DNA of 42,165 nucleotides from Planctomycetota bacterium (GCA_023954375.1 JAMLIC010000067.1:1-42165), one strand, 5' to 3'. Numbered from the stretch's first letter, positions 29,813 to 39,590 are shown. Notes: a model not told the origin generated them from the sequence alone. Translations and numbers: made by a program.

Positions 29813-31761
29813 CGCGCCTCCTCGACCGACGACGACTCGACCCGCCCGGCCAGCGCCCGGAGGTCCCAGACGAGGGCCTCGCCGTTGCGCCCCAGCGCCA
29901 GCCACCGGCCGTCGGGGCTCAGGGCCATCTGCCCCAGGCGCCCGCCGGGCGTGATCGTCCAGAGGAGCCTGCCGTCGTCGCCCGACCACCCCCGGACCTG
30001 GGAGGGGCGCGGCCCCATGGCGTCGAGCGAGCTCGAGTAGATCACCCGCCCGTCGGGGGCGAAGGCCACGTTCCGGACGACCCCGTCGTGCGCCGGCGCC
30101 TCGATCCAGTCGTTGGTCGCCTGGTCGGCCGGACCGGTGAGCCGGCCGGTCACCACGCCCGTGGCCGCGTCGAGGAGGAGGAGGCGGCCGGCCGCGTCGC
30201 CGACGGCCAGACGGCGCCCGTCCGGCGAGACGCTCACGCACAGGGGGAGCGGCGCCTCCGAGGCGAGCTCCAGCGGCTCGAGGTCGGGCAGGCTCCAGGC
30301 GCCGAGGCCCGCCTCGCCCAGCGCGGCGAAGAGGCGCCGCCCGTCGGGCGACCAGGCGAACCCGTGCCCGTGCGCCGCGTCCGAGAGGCGCCGCGGCGGC
30401 CTGCCCTGCTGGAGCAGGAGCGCCCCGCCCCCCGCGAGCCCGAGGGCCACGTGCGCGCCGTCCGGCGAGGGGGCGATCGCCAGGACCCGGTGCTCGCCGG
30501 TCCAGACGGGGCGGGCGACCCCGAGGCGGCCGTCGATCCGGAGGAGGAGGCCGTGGGCGCCGCACCACAGGTCCCCCTCCTCCCCCGGGTGCGTCGCGAC
30601 CCGCAGCGCGGTGTCGGGCAGCGCCGCGGACACAGCCGGGCTGGCTGTCTCCCCCTCGACGTCCCACAGGAGGAGCGAGGCGGGCGCGGCCGTCACCAGC
30701 CGCCGGCCCGCCCAGGCCACCCACACCTCGTCATTGCGCCCGACCCCGGGCCGCAGCACGCGCGGCGCGTCGGCGCGGCGGACGGCGGTCGCCGGCGCCT
30801 CTGGCTCGCTCGCCGGGGCGCCGTCGGCGTCCGGCACCGGCGACGGCGCGGCGGAGGTGGGCGCCTCGCGCCGGGCCGCGACGCCGGCCGCGGCGGCCGC
30901 CGTGGCCAGGGCGAGCGCGGTGGCCGCGGTCAGGAGCCTCACTCGTGCGCGCCTGCCCTGGCGCGGGGCCTGCATGCCCGACGCCAGGGCCCGGGCCAGC
31001 TCGGCCGCCGACGCGAAGCGGTCCTCCGGGCGGCGGGCCATGGCCCGCCGCAGGACGGCGCCCAGGGCGGCGTCGACGGGGGGCCAGCGCGGCTCGCGCT
31101 CCAGGACCGCGGCCAGCGCCGGGATCGGGCCGCCCTGCACCTCGGCGAAGGGCGGCGCGCCCGCGAGCAGCTCGAACAGGATCGCCCCGAGCCCGTAGAC
31201 GTCGACGCGCGCGCCGTGGGTCGGGCTGCCGCGGCCCTCGGCCTGCTCCGGCGCCATGTAGCGGGGCGTGCCGAGCACTTCACCGGTGCGCGTCAGGCGG
31301 TCGGCCCACACGCCGCGGGCCAGGCCGAAGTCGAGGAGCACGGGCGTCCCGTCCGGCCGCACGAGGACGTTCTGCGGCTTGAGGTCGCGGTGGAGCACGC
31401 CTTGAGCGTGCAGGGCCTCGACGGCGCCGCACAGCGCGCGGACGACCTCGACCGCCCGGGCGGCGTCGAACCGCCCGACGAGCCGCGAGAGCGGCTCGCC
31501 CTCGACCAGGTCCATGAGCACGTAGGGGCCCTCGGGGGCCCGGCCGACCGCGTGCACGGCGACGACGTTCGGGTGCCGGACCCGCGCCAGCAGCTCGACC
31601 TCGCGCTTGAAGCGGGCCAGCGCGTCGGGGTCGGCGCGGTCGAGGATCAGCTTGAGCGCCAGCCGCCGCGGGAGCGCCGGGTCGGTGACCTCGTAGACGA
31701 CGCCCATGCCGCCGCGCCCGAGCTCGCGCACGACCTCGTAGGGCCCGATCCGCCGCGTCAC
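29809..31761 (-). CDS. Ser/Thr protein kinase with propeller-like C-terminus (kinase B)
   Basis: Predicted 650-residue PknB-type kinase, almost identical to kinase A over much of the catalytic domain (GRGGMGVVYEV, Lys37, HRDLKPQNV, DFGLAR). A good transmembrane helix follows (LLTAATALALATAAAAAGVA, about 285-305). The C-terminal region shows repeated blade motifs (AIAPSPDGAHVALGL, FAWSPDGRRLFAALG, VSVSPDGRRLAVGDA, NVAFAPDGRVIYSS, MALSPDGRWLALGR), but it differs from those of A and C. The GTG at 31761 overlaps the stop of kinase C by four bases (GTGA). Such propellers may sense extracytoplasmic ligands; that is inferred. Confidence 0.9.
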   Translation of the reverse strand: MTRRIGPYEVVRELGRGGMGVVYEVTDPALPRRLALKLILDRADPDALARFKREVELLARVRHPNVVAVHAVGRAPEGPYVLMDLVEGEPLSRLVGRFDAARAVEVVRALCGAVEALHAQGVLHRDLKPQNVLVRPDGTPVLLDFGLARGVWADRLTRTGEVLGTPRYMAPEQAEGRGSPTHGARVDVYGLGAILFELLAGAPPFAEVQGGPIPALAAVLEREPRWPPVDAALGAVLRRAMARRPEDRFASAAELARALASGMQAPRQGRRARVRLLTAATALALATAAAAAGVAARREAPTSAAPSPVPDADGAPASEPEAPATAVRRADAPRVLRPGVGRNDEVWVAWAGRRLVTAAPASLLLWDVEGETASPAVSAALPDTALRVATHPGEEGDLWCGAHGLLLRIDGRLGVARPVWTGEHRVLAIAPSPDGAHVALGLAGGGALLLQQGRPPRRLSDAAHGHGFAWSPDGRRLFAALGEAGLGAWSLPDLEPLELASEAPLPLCVSVSPDGRRLAVGDAAGRLLLLDAATGVVTGRLTGPADQATNDWIEAPAHDGVVRNVAFAPDGRVIYSSSLDAMGPRPSQVRGWSGDDGRLLWTITPGGRLGQMALSPDGRWLALGRNGEALVWDLRALAGRVESSSVEEAR

Positions 31762-33712
31762 CTGTCCTCCTCGAGGTCGCGCGTCCGCCACAGCTCCACC
31801 CGCCCGGGCGCCGCGACGGCGAGCAGGGCGCCGTCGGGGCTGAGCGCCAGCCAGGTCGCGCCGGGCGGCGCGGGGAGGCCGCGCAGGAGGCGCCGCCCCG
31901 GCAGGTCCCACACCTTGAGCTCGCCCGGCGGCGGGTCGGCGCGCTTCAGGCTCGCGAGCGAGTAGAGGCGGCCGCCGTCGGGCGAGGCGGCCAGGTCGCG
32001 GACCTCCGCCCCGTGGGCCTTGTCGACCAGGTCCCGCGCCAGCTCGGGGTCGACGAGGGCCTCGCCCCCGTCGGCGTCGGGCGCGACGAGGGCGACCTGC
32101 CCGGCGCCGTCGCCGATCACCAGCGCGCCGCCCGCGAGGACCGCGACGGCGCCCGCCTTGAGCCAGCCGAACGCGCGCGCCGGCCGCGCCTCCGCGCCGG
32201 GGTCGAGCGACCACACGCAGACCTGGTCGAGCCAGCCCGACTTCGCCTGCACGCACGCCAGCAGGCGGGCGTCGGGCGAGAGGACGAGCGCGTTCGACCG
32301 CTCCGGGAGCACGAGGTCCCACGCCGCCCCCGCCGGGCCGAGGACGCGGAGGCGGCTCACGCGCTGCTGGCCGTCGTGGCCCTCGCGAGCCACGACGAGG
32401 TGACCCGCCCTCCCGCCGACCACGAACACGTCCCCGCCGCCGGCTGGCCACTCGAGCGGGTTCAGCTCGGCGTCGAACAGGAGGGGGTCGGTGCCCGCCG
32501 CGATGACGAGGCGCTCGCCGGCGCTGGCCAGCGCGCGACCCTCGGAGCGCAGCGGCACCGGCGAGCGGACCGGCGGCTGGCCGGGGTCGACGTCGTGGAG
32601 CTCGAGCCACCCCGGCGCGAGCAGCGCCAGCCGCGAGCCGACCCAGGCGACGCTCGGGGCCCCCTCCCGGTGCTCCGGCTGCCACCCGGCGACGAGGCGC
32701 GGCGACTGCCACGCCGTCGTCGGCGCCGGGGCTGCCGCCGGGGCGCCGGGCGCCCCGCGGCGCGGACGGCGGCGCGGGCGAGGTCGCTGCGGCGGGCGGC
32801 GCGCGGCGGCCTCGCGCGACGGCGACCGCGCCGACGGCGACGAGCAGCGCGACCGCGGCGAGCGCCAGCGCCCTCGCCAGCGCCGACCGGGGCGGGGCGC
32901 GGGCGGCGTCGGCGCGCAGGGCGTCCTCGAAGCGCCGCGCCCAGCGCCGCGGCCGTCGGCGGGCGGTCCTCGGGGCGCCGGGCCATCGCGCGCCGCAGCA
33001 CGCGCCCCAGCGCCTCCGGCGCGGCCGGCCAGCGCGGCGCGCGCTCCTGCACGGCGACGAGCACGCCCAGGCCGCCCTCGACCTCGGCGAACGGCGGCGC
33101 GCCGCCGAGCAGCTCGAACAGGATCGCCCCGAGCCCGTAGACGTCCGTCCGGCGGTCGTGCGGCCGCCCCCCCTTGCCCTCGGCCTGCTCCGGCGCCATG
33201 TAGCGGGGCGTGCCGAGGACCTGCCCCGTGCGCGTGAGGCTCGTCGCGCTGGCCGCGTCGCGCGCGACGCCGAAGTCGAGGAGCACGGGCGCCCCGTCCG
33301 GCCGGACGATCACGTTCTGCGGCTTGAGGTCGCGGTGGAGGACGCCCTGCGCGTGCAGGGCCTCGACCGCGTCGCACAGGGCGCGGACGAGCGCCGCGGC
33401 GCGCGCCGGGTCGAGCCCTCGCGCGGCGAGGCGCGCGAGCGGCTCGCCCTCGACGAGGTCCATGACCACGTAGGGGCCCTCGGGGGCGCGGCCGACGGCG
33501 TGGACCGCGACGACGCCCGGGTGCCGCACGCGGGCGAGCAGCTCGGCCTCGCGCACGAACCGCGCCACGACCTCCGACCCGCCGCCGTCGAGGATCAGCT
33601 TGAGCGCCAGCCGCCGCGGGAGCGCCGGGTCGCGCACCTCGTAGACGACGCCCATGCCGCCGCGGCCGAGCTCGCGCATCACCTCGTAGGGCCCGACCCG
33701 GCGCGCGGTCAC
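31758..33712 (-). CDS. Ser/Thr protein kinase with propeller-like C-terminus (kinase C), frameshifted
   Basis: PknB-type kinase of about 650 residues when frames are joined. The kinase domain is intact (GPYEVMRELGRGGMGVVYEV, ALKLILD, HRDLKPQNV, DFGVAR), starting at GTG 33712, which overlaps the folC stop (GTGA). After PTAAALGAAL the frame changes near 32935-32950. The transmembrane helix (ALARALALAAVALLVAVGAV) is in a different frame, and near 32745-32800 it changes again into the propeller part (PSVAWVGSRLALLAPGW to the end at 31758). The total length is off by one base. The cause is either sequencing indels in a very GC-rich linker or true decay; the well-kept propeller favours the former. 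Confidence 0.75.
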
Positions 33713-35079
33713 CGGAGGCGCGCCTCCGGCCACGGGGTGCGCCCGAGCACGACCCGCTCCCACGGCACCCAGCGCTCGCGCGCCTGGCCCACGAGGTAGA
33801 GGGAGCCCGTGACGACCACCGTCCGCCCCTCGCGCCGCGCCTGGGCGATCGCCTCGTCCAGCGCGGCGAGCGGGTCGTCGACGGCGCGCGCGTCGAGGCC
33901 GAGCGCGCGCGCGGCGCGCGCCAGGTCGCCGGGCGGCGCCGTGTCCTTGCCGTGGAGGACCGGCGCCGTGCACACGAGCGACCGCGCCGCGGGCCCGATC
34001 GCCTCGAGCAGCGGCCGCGGGTCGCGCCCGCCGGTCGTGGCGAAGACGATCACCGCGCCCGGGTCCGCGGCGAGGGCGCGGCGCAGCGCCTCGAGCTTGG
34101 GCTGGTTGTGGGCGCCGTCGAGGACGACGCGCGGGTCGCCCGCCTGCACGACCTCGAAGCGGCCCGGGCAGGGGCGGCTCGCGAGCGCGCGCGCGACGTG
34201 CTCGGGCCCGATCGGCCAGCCGCGCCCGGCGAGCGCGTCGAGCGCGGCCGCGGCCACGGCGGCGTTGCGCGCCTGCCAGGGGGCGGGCGAGGCGGGCAGC
34301 GCGACGGGCCCCAGGCGCGGCAGGCGCAGGTCGCCGCCCGGCCGGACGGGGACGAGCGGCGCGCCCACCCGCGCCGCCTCGGCCGCGAGGACGCCCCAGC
34401 CCGGGCCCTCCACGGCCACGCACGGGACGCCCGGCGCCATGACCCCCGCCTTGTGCCAGGCGATCTCGTCGAGCGTCTCGCCCAGCACGTCCATGTGGTC
34501 GAGGCCCAGGTCGGTGATCACCGTGAGCGCCCTGTCGAGGCCCTGCACGAGGTCGAAGCGCCCGCCGACCCCGGTCTCGATCACGGCGGCCTCGACCCCG
34601 GCCTCGCGGAAGCACAGGTAGGTGGCCCCGAGCGCCGCCAGCCCGTGGACCGACGCCGGCAGGTCGTCGCGCGCGCGGAGCGCGTCGGCCGCGGGCCGCA
34701 CCGCGTCGACCGCCCGGGCGAAGGCCCCGGCGTCGGCGAGGACGCCGTCCACGACGACCTTCTCGGTGAACGCCTGCAGGTACGGCGAGACGTGCAGCCC
34801 GGTCCGCAGCCCGGCCGCCGAGAGGCCGGCGGCGATCATCGTCGCCACCGACCCCTTGCCCGACGTGCCCGCGACCTGCACGGACGGCCAGGCGCGCTGC
34901 GGGTCGCCGAGGGCGCGGTTGAACGCGAGCGCCGCCGCCACCTTGCCGGCCGGGTCGTGGCGCCGCTTCCCCGGGCGGACGAGCTCCACGTCGATGTAGC
35001 GGCGGGCCGCCTCGTAGCGGAGGAGGGCCGCGCGCGCGGCGGGCGGGAGGGCGGAGGGCTGGGCGAGGGGGGCGTTCAA
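33709..35079 (-). CDS. folC: Folylpolyglutamate synthase / dihydrofolate synthase
   Basis: Predicted 456-residue Mur-ligase-fold enzyme that adds glutamate to folates and probably also makes dihydrofolate. Motifs are the P-loop GTSGKGSVATMIAAGL, the omega-loop HVSPYLQAFTEKVVVDG, ETGVGGRFDLVQGL, TDLGLDHMDVLGETLDEIAW, and VLDGAHNQPKLEALRRAL. Size is normal. The best start seems to be TTG at 35079, seven bases after the previous stop, but the ribosome-binding site is weak and a later start is possible. It lies between the C92-like gene and three kinases in one tightly packed run, which does not suggest a functional link. Confidence 0.92.
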   Translation of the reverse strand: MNAPLAQPSALPPAARAALLRYEAARRYIDVELVRPGKRRHDPAGKVAAALAFNRALGDPQRAWPSVQVAGTSGKGSVATMIAAGLSAAGLRTGLHVSPYLQAFTEKVVVDGVLADAGAFARAVDAVRPAADALRARDDLPASVHGLAALGATYLCFREAGVEAAVIETGVGGRFDLVQGLDRALTVITDLGLDHMDVLGETLDEIAWHKAGVMAPGVPCVAVEGPGWGVLAAEAARVGAPLVPVRPGGDLRLPRLGPVALPASPAPWQARNAAVAAAALDALAGRGWPIGPEHVARALASRPCPGRFEVVQAGDPRVVLDGAHNQPKLEALRRALAADPGAVIVFATTGGRDPRPLLEAIGPAARSLVCTAPVLHGKDTAPPGDLARAARALGLDARAVDDPLAALDEAIAQARREGRTVVVTGSLYLVGQARERWVPWERVVLGRTPWPEARLR

Positions 35080-35086
35080 GCAGGGT

Positions 35087-36934
35087 CTAGCGCTGGGCGA
35101 CGTCCCACTTCGGGCGGTCGGGGGTGCCGAGGAACGCGGCCTCGTCGGCGACGAGGGCCCGGCGCTCGCCCTCGCGGCCGTCGACGAAGGCCACGAAGTC
35201 GAGCTGCCGGTCGGGCCGCCCGTGCTCGCGCTGGAAGCAGCGGGCGAGCTCGTTGGCCGGGAGCGTCTGGCGCCCGGCGACCTTGACCGTCTCCAGGCGC
35301 AGCCCCGGCGCGTCGCCGAGCGGCCGGTAGCTGCGCCACACGAGCTCCGTGCACACGAGCGACGTGTCGGTGGCGAAGTCGAAGTCGAAGTCGTAGGGCC
35401 GCCCCAGGTAGCCGAAGGCGCGCGCGATCGCCTGCGCCTTGACCCACGCGGGCAGGCGCGGGCGCAGGGCCGCCAGGTAGTCGCCGGACGCGTGGGCCAG
35501 CGTGCTCTGGACGACGCCCTCGCTCACGGCCTCGATGATCACCAGCGGGTCGCCCGCGCGCTCGGCCGCGAGCGCCTCGGCCCAGGCGCGCGGGTGGGCG
35601 CGGGCGAGGTGCTGCGTGAAGGTCAGGTCGTCGCCGGCCGCCTCCCCGGCCTCGCGGCGCACCCAGGCCAGGACCTCGGGGTCCTCGTCGAAGGCCCGCG
35701 CCAGCGCCCCGGGGCTGCCCACGTAGAGGAGCGCGTGCGGCCAGAAGCCGGGGAGGCCCACGTTCGACAGGTACCAGTTCTTGCGCCCGAGCATGACGTC
35801 GCCCGGCGCGAGGAGCCCCCGGACCGTCGCCAGCTCGGCCTCGCCGATCAGGTACTGCCCGGTCGGCCGGCCGACGCGCGTGTCGCCCAGCCACTCGGCC
35901 ACGCCCGCCTGCACGGGGAAGGTCCAGGCCTTCACCTTGCGCCGCAGCGGCGCGAGGTCGCTGCCGACGGTCAGCGCGGCGAGGTCGCGGGCGCGGCGCG
36001 CCTCGAGCCGCGCCAGGCGGCGCTCGACGTCGCGCCACAGCCCGTCGAGGCCCGCCGCCGCCGCCTCGCGGTCGGCGCCGTGCGCGGCGGCCAGCCAGCG
36101 CAGGTAGCGCTTGCCGGCGACGACGCGCGAGAGGTCGGCCACGCCCGCGAGCTCCTCGCGCAGGCGCGCGACGCCGCCCGCCGGGAGGTGCCGCTCGGGG
36201 CGCGGGAGGTCGAGCAGCTTCACGACGTTGGCGTTGCGCTCGAGCACGTCCACGAGGTCGGCCGTGCGCTCGTAGAGGGCCAGCTCGGCCATGAACGTGA
36301 GCAGGTAGGCGCGCAGGTGGCGCGGCCGCTCGGCGCGCGAGAGGTCGAAGCCGTAGTAGTCCTCGTAGAACAGGCGCAGGCGGTCGAGCGCGACGGCGGC
36401 CGTCAGGTAGGCCTGCCAGGCGTCGATCAGCAGGGCCTCCTCGTCGGCGGTGGGCACGCGGCCCTCCTGCGTGCCGAACAGGTCGCCCTGCGCCTCGAGC
36501 GTCTGCACGACCTGCTCGAGGGCGCGGTCGAGCTCCCGCGCCTGCCGCGCGTCGAGGCGGAAGCAGCGCTCGAACGCCTCCGCCGTCATGGCCGTGAGCG
36601 GGCTCGGCGCCGCCGCCCGCTCGACCACGAGCCGCCCCGCCGCGCCGAGCACGGCGACGGCGCCCAGGGCCACGATCCGGCGGCGGCCCCGCCGCCGCCC
36701 CGCGGCCGGGCCCTGCAGGTAGAGGCCGACCGCCATGCCGATCACGGCCAGGACGCCCAGGACGAGCAGCGCGCCGAGCATCGTCGGCAGCCAGCGCACC
36801 TCCCGGTCGGCCGCCCAGTAGCCCAGCCCGGCGCCCACGAGCGCCGTGAGGAGGAGCCCGCCGCCGGCGAACAGCACCCCCCCGGCGCGCTCGCGGGGGT
36901 CCGGGGGCGGGGAGGGGCTCGTGGCGTCGCTCAC
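35087..36934 (-). CDS. YiiX/C92-like permuted papain-fold protein with N-terminal membrane segments
   Basis: Predicted 615-residue protein. Residues about 18-115 hold about three membrane segments (GGVLFAGGGLLLTALVGAGL, LGALLVLGVLAVIGMAVGLY, IVALGAVAVLGAAGRL). A long helical part (about 120-340) follows. The C-terminal region matches the YiiX/NlpC-like permuted papain family: PGDVMLGRKNWYLSNV, FWPHALLYVGS (catalytic His), a long insert, then AFGYLGRPYDFDFDFATDTS and LVCTELVWRSY (catalytic Cys). Such enzymes act on amide or ester bonds, often in the envelope. The GTG at 36934 is the start. Substrate is unknown. Confidence 0.78.
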   Translation of the reverse strand: MSDATSPSPPPDPRERAGGVLFAGGGLLLTALVGAGLGYWAADREVRWLPTMLGALLVLGVLAVIGMAVGLYLQGPAAGRRRGRRRIVALGAVAVLGAAGRLVVERAAAPSPLTAMTAEAFERCFRLDARQARELDRALEQVVQTLEAQGDLFGTQEGRVPTADEEALLIDAWQAYLTAAVALDRLRLFYEDYYGFDLSRAERPRHLRAYLLTFMAELALYERTADLVDVLERNANVVKLLDLPRPERHLPAGGVARLREELAGVADLSRVVAGKRYLRWLAAAHGADREAAAAGLDGLWRDVERRLARLEARRARDLAALTVGSDLAPLRRKVKAWTFPVQAGVAEWLGDTRVGRPTGQYLIGEAELATVRGLLAPGDVMLGRKNWYLSNVGLPGFWPHALLYVGSPGALARAFDEDPEVLAWVRREAGEAAGDDLTFTQHLARAHPRAWAEALAAERAGDPLVIIEAVSEGVVQSTLAHASGDYLAALRPRLPAWVKAQAIARAFGYLGRPYDFDFDFATDTSLVCTELVWRSYRPLGDAPGLRLETVKVAGRQTLPANELARCFQREHGRPDRQLDFVAFVDGREGERRALVADEAAFLGTPDRPKWDVAQR

Positions 36935-36980
36935 GCCGGGAGCGTACGCGAGCGCCCAGGCGGGTGAAAGCCCCCGCGCC

Positions 36981-37008
36981 TTGCCGGGTCAAGGGGGGGC
37001 GCTAGACT
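36981..37008 (+). promoter_or_regulatory. Putative promoter of the tRNA gene
   Basis: TTGCCG (36981-36986) and TAGACT (37003-37008) are separated by 16 bp, each with four of six consensus bases, and lie 16 bp ahead of the tRNA. The minus-strand C92-like gene diverges from here, so the 90-bp gap probably holds two promoters; only this one is visible. Confidence 0.4.
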
Positions 37009-37024
37009 CCTCATCTGCATCTGC

Positions 37025-37098
37025 GCGCCCGTAGCTCAACTGGACAGAGCAAGAACCTTCTAAGTTCGAGGCTGGGCGTTCGAGTCGCCCCGGGCGCA
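37025..37098 (+). tRNA. tRNA-Arg(UCU)
   Basis: A 74-nt cloverleaf. The 7-bp acceptor GCGCCCG/CGGGCGC is perfect, the D stem is GCTC/GAGC, the anticodon loop CTTCTAA gives anticodon TCT, the T stem is GGGCG/CGCCC with loop TTCGAGT, and the discriminator base is A. The 3' CCA is not encoded. The outermost anticodon-stem pair (27-43) is A-G, a mismatch, but the other four pair. It decodes AGA, a rare codon in DNA this GC-rich. Confidence 0.95.
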
Positions 37099-37237
37099 TC
37101 GACGACCTGCGATGAGTGATGCGCTCGCGAGGGGGGCGCGATCGGCGTAAGTGCCCGGACCACGGCGTTCGGCCCGTTCCGCGCCTCCCCATCGCTCGCT
37201 CTGGCGGGTCGGCCTCGAGCTCCCCGCTCCGGCGCGC

Positions 37238-38848
37238 TCACGGCCGCCAGCGGTTCCTGCCGCTCATGAGCTCGCGGTAGAGGTTGCGCCGCAAAGCCGC
37301 CCCGGCGGCGAAGACGCCCGAGAGCATGGCCCCGGCGATCCCGTGGCCGTTGCGCAGGCTCGCGCCGCAGAGGAACAGGCCGTCGACCTCGCAGGCGGCG
37401 CCGGGGCGGCGGTGGAGCGACTGCCCGGGGGTGAGCGCGATCCCGTAGGAGGTCCCGCCCGAGGCGCGCGTGTAGCGCTCGTGCGTGAGCGGGGTGCTCA
37501 CCTCCTGGAACACGACGCTCGCCCCGAGGCCCGGGAGCGCGCGCTCGGCCTGCGCCAGGAGGCGCCTGGCGAACGCGGCCTTGGCGTCCTGGTAGGCCGG
37601 CGCGTCGCGGTAGGCGCCGCTCCGCTGCGCCTCGAGCGTCGTCCCCCAGGCGGCGGGGCTCGCCGGCGCCACCGTCATGAGCTGCAGGTTCGTGTGGCCG
37701 GGCGGCGCGAGGCGCGGCTCGTGCGGGTCCTTGAGCGACGCCGTCGACACGTAGCAGAACGGCGCGTCGTGGAAGCGCTCCTCGCGCGCGGCGGCGTACT
37801 GCCCCTCGAGGTCGGCGTCGGGGTAGACCCACAGGTTCGTGTTCGGCGCCCCCTCGGCGCGGAGGTCGCGCGAGAGGCCCAGGTAGACGACCCCCTGCGA
37901 GGGGGACATCTCGAAGCCGCGCGTGCGCTCGACCGTCCCCGGCCGCAGGTGCTCGGGGCCGACGAGGTCGAGGAGCGTGCGCTTGAGGTCGGCGTTGGAG
38001 ATCACGACCGGCGCCCGCACGCGCAGCCGCCCCAGGTGGTGGCTCTCGAGGTCGACGCCCTTGACCCTGCGCCCCTCGACGACGATCCGCGTCGCGCGGG
38101 TGAGGAGGAGCAGCGCCCCGCCCTGGCGCTCGATCGCGGCGGCCAGGCGGTCGGCCACGACCTGCCCGCCGCCGGCCGGGTAGTAGGCGCCCTGCGCGTA
38201 GTGGCCGACGACGATCGCGTGCATGAGGAGCGACGCGCGCGAGGGCGGCTGCGCGTAGGTCCCCGCCTGCCCGGCGATCACGGCGCGCAGGAGCGGGTCC
38301 GTCGTGCAGCCGTCGAGGAACTCGCCGAGCGAGCGCGGGGCGTGGCGCAGGGCCAGCCGCGCCCGCCACAGGCGCCGGAGCCAGCGAAACGCCCCGCCGG
38401 TGCCCTCGAGCAGCGTCCAGGTCTCGCGCAGGAGCCGCACGTAGCGGTCGATCCCGGCGCGCTCGGAGGGGAAGGCCGCGGCGAGGCGCTCGCGGTAGGC
38501 CTCGAAGCCCCTGGGGACGCGAAAGGTGAGCCCGGGGAAGTGGAGGGTGTCGAAGCCGTCGGGGTCGAGCTCGCGCCACTCGACCGGCCCGGCGCCGGCC
38601 AGGCGCAGCGCGCGCGGGACCATGCCGTCGGGCCCGCAGTCGCCCACGTAGTGCAGCCCCACGTCGAACAGCCAGCGCCGCCGGCGGAAGACGGTCGTGT
38701 TGCCGCCCGCGACGGTGTGGCCGTCGACGACGAGCACGCGCTTGCCCGCGCGCGCCAGGAGCGCGCCGGCCGTGAGCCCGCCGACGCCGGCGCCGACGAC
38801 CACGGCGTCGAAGCGGTCGCGCTCGAGGCGCCGCCAGCGATCAGGCAT
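37238..38848 (-). CDS. CrtI/RetSat-like FAD-dependent oxidoreductase
   Basis: Predicted 536-residue flavoprotein of the phytoene desaturase / carotenoid isomerase / retinol saturase group. The N-terminal dinucleotide-binding motif is VVVGAGVGGLTAGALLARAG, followed by VVDGHTVAGGNTTVF. Further parts are FDVGLHYVGD, AYYPAGGGQVVADRLAAAI, and the FAD-contacting end GLFLCGASLRNGHGIAGAML. It acts on an isoprenoid or similar polyene in known relatives; here the substrate is open, and no carotenoid genes are nearby. The ATG at 38848 overlaps the sirtuin stop by eight bases, so both come from one transcript. Confidence 0.85.
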   Translation of the reverse strand: MPDRWRRLERDRFDAVVVGAGVGGLTAGALLARAGKRVLVVDGHTVAGGNTTVFRRRRWLFDVGLHYVGDCGPDGMVPRALRLAGAGPVEWRELDPDGFDTLHFPGLTFRVPRGFEAYRERLAAAFPSERAGIDRYVRLLRETWTLLEGTGGAFRWLRRLWRARLALRHAPRSLGEFLDGCTTDPLLRAVIAGQAGTYAQPPSRASLLMHAIVVGHYAQGAYYPAGGGQVVADRLAAAIERQGGALLLLTRATRIVVEGRRVKGVDLESHHLGRLRVRAPVVISNADLKRTLLDLVGPEHLRPGTVERTRGFEMSPSQGVVYLGLSRDLRAEGAPNTNLWVYPDADLEGQYAAAREERFHDAPFCYVSTASLKDPHEPRLAPPGHTNLQLMTVAPASPAAWGTTLEAQRSGAYRDAPAYQDAKAAFARRLLAQAERALPGLGASVVFQEVSTPLTHERYTRASGGTSYGIALTPGQSLHRRPGAACEVDGLFLCGASLRNGHGIAGAMLSGVFAAGAALRRNLYRELMSGRNRWRP

Positions 38849-39590
38849 CCGCGAGCGCCCGCCTGTTCAGGAGCTCGACCAGCCGCGGCAGCGTCTCGCC
38901 CACCCGCCCCCGCACGAAGTGGTGCACGCGCCCGGCCAGGCTGAGCTCGGTCGGCTCGAGGTCGAACTGCACGACGGTGGCCCCGTGCTCGAAGGCGAGG
39001 TGCGCGATCGACGCGGCGGGCCACACGACGGCGGACGTGCCGACGACCAGGCACACGTCGCACGCCCGGGCGAGCGCCTGCGCCCGGAGCAGCGTGACCT
39101 CGGGCAGGACCTCGCCGAAGAGCACGACGTCCGGCCGCTCGACGCCGCTACAGGCGCAGCGGGGCACGCCCTCGACGGCGCCGACGTCGGCCTCGCGGCG
39201 CGCGCCGCAGCCGTCGCAGCGCAGGACCCCGGGCGTCCCGTGCAGCTCGAGCACCTCGCGGCTGCCGGCGCGCCGGTGCAGGCCGTCGACGTTCTGCGTG
39301 ATCACGGCGTCCAGGCGCCCGACCCGCTCGAGCCAGGCCAGCGCCTCGTGGGCCGGGTTCGGGGCCACGCCGGCGCAGGTGGCCGCGAGGGCCCGGAACA
39401 TGGCCCAGCAGCGGGCCGGGTCCTCCCGCAGGGCGTCGGCCGTGGCGTGCTCCTCGGGCGGGAAGCGGTCCCACAGGCCGCCGGCGCTCCTGAAGTCGGG
39501 GATCCCGCTCTCGACCGACACGCCCGCCCCGGTCAGGGCGATCGTCCGCCGGGCGGCCAGGAGGGCGTCGGCGACCAGGTGCAGGCTCAC
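38841..39590 (-). CDS. Sir2-family NAD-dependent protein deacylase (sirtuin)
   Basis: Predicted 249-residue sirtuin, which removes acyl groups from lysines with NAD. Motifs are TGAGVSVESGIPDFRSAGG, ITQNVDGLHRRAGSREVLEL with catalytic His in ELHGT, four zinc-type cysteines (CDGCGARR and CACSG), RPDVVLFGEVLP, and VVGTSAVVWPAA near the end. The GTG at 39590 leaves the usual short lead before the NAD site; another GTG at 39611 is in frame. It is the first gene of a two-gene run with the flavoprotein. It is probably a CobB-like cytosolic enzyme. Confidence 0.93.
   Translation of the reverse strand: MSLHLVADALLAARRTIALTGAGVSVESGIPDFRSAGGLWDRFPPEEHATADALREDPARCWAMFRALAATCAGVAPNPAHEALAWLERVGRLDAVITQNVDGLHRRAGSREVLELHGTPGVLRCDGCGARREADVGAVEGVPRCACSGVERPDVVLFGEVLPEVTLLRAQALARACDVCLVVGTSAVVWPAASIAHLAFEHGATVVQFDLEPTELSLAGRVHHFVRGRVGETLPRLVELLNRRALADA

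Noticed and set aside
26729..30040. Long plus-strand open frame opposite the BMC operon and kinase A
   Set aside because: It is antisense to well-recognised families (RpiB, BMC-P, kinase) and shows no domain of its own.
33900..33922. GC palindrome inside folC like the one at 3216-3250
   Set aside because: It lies within coding sequence for Ala/Arg-rich residues and is expected by chance in such GC-rich DNA.
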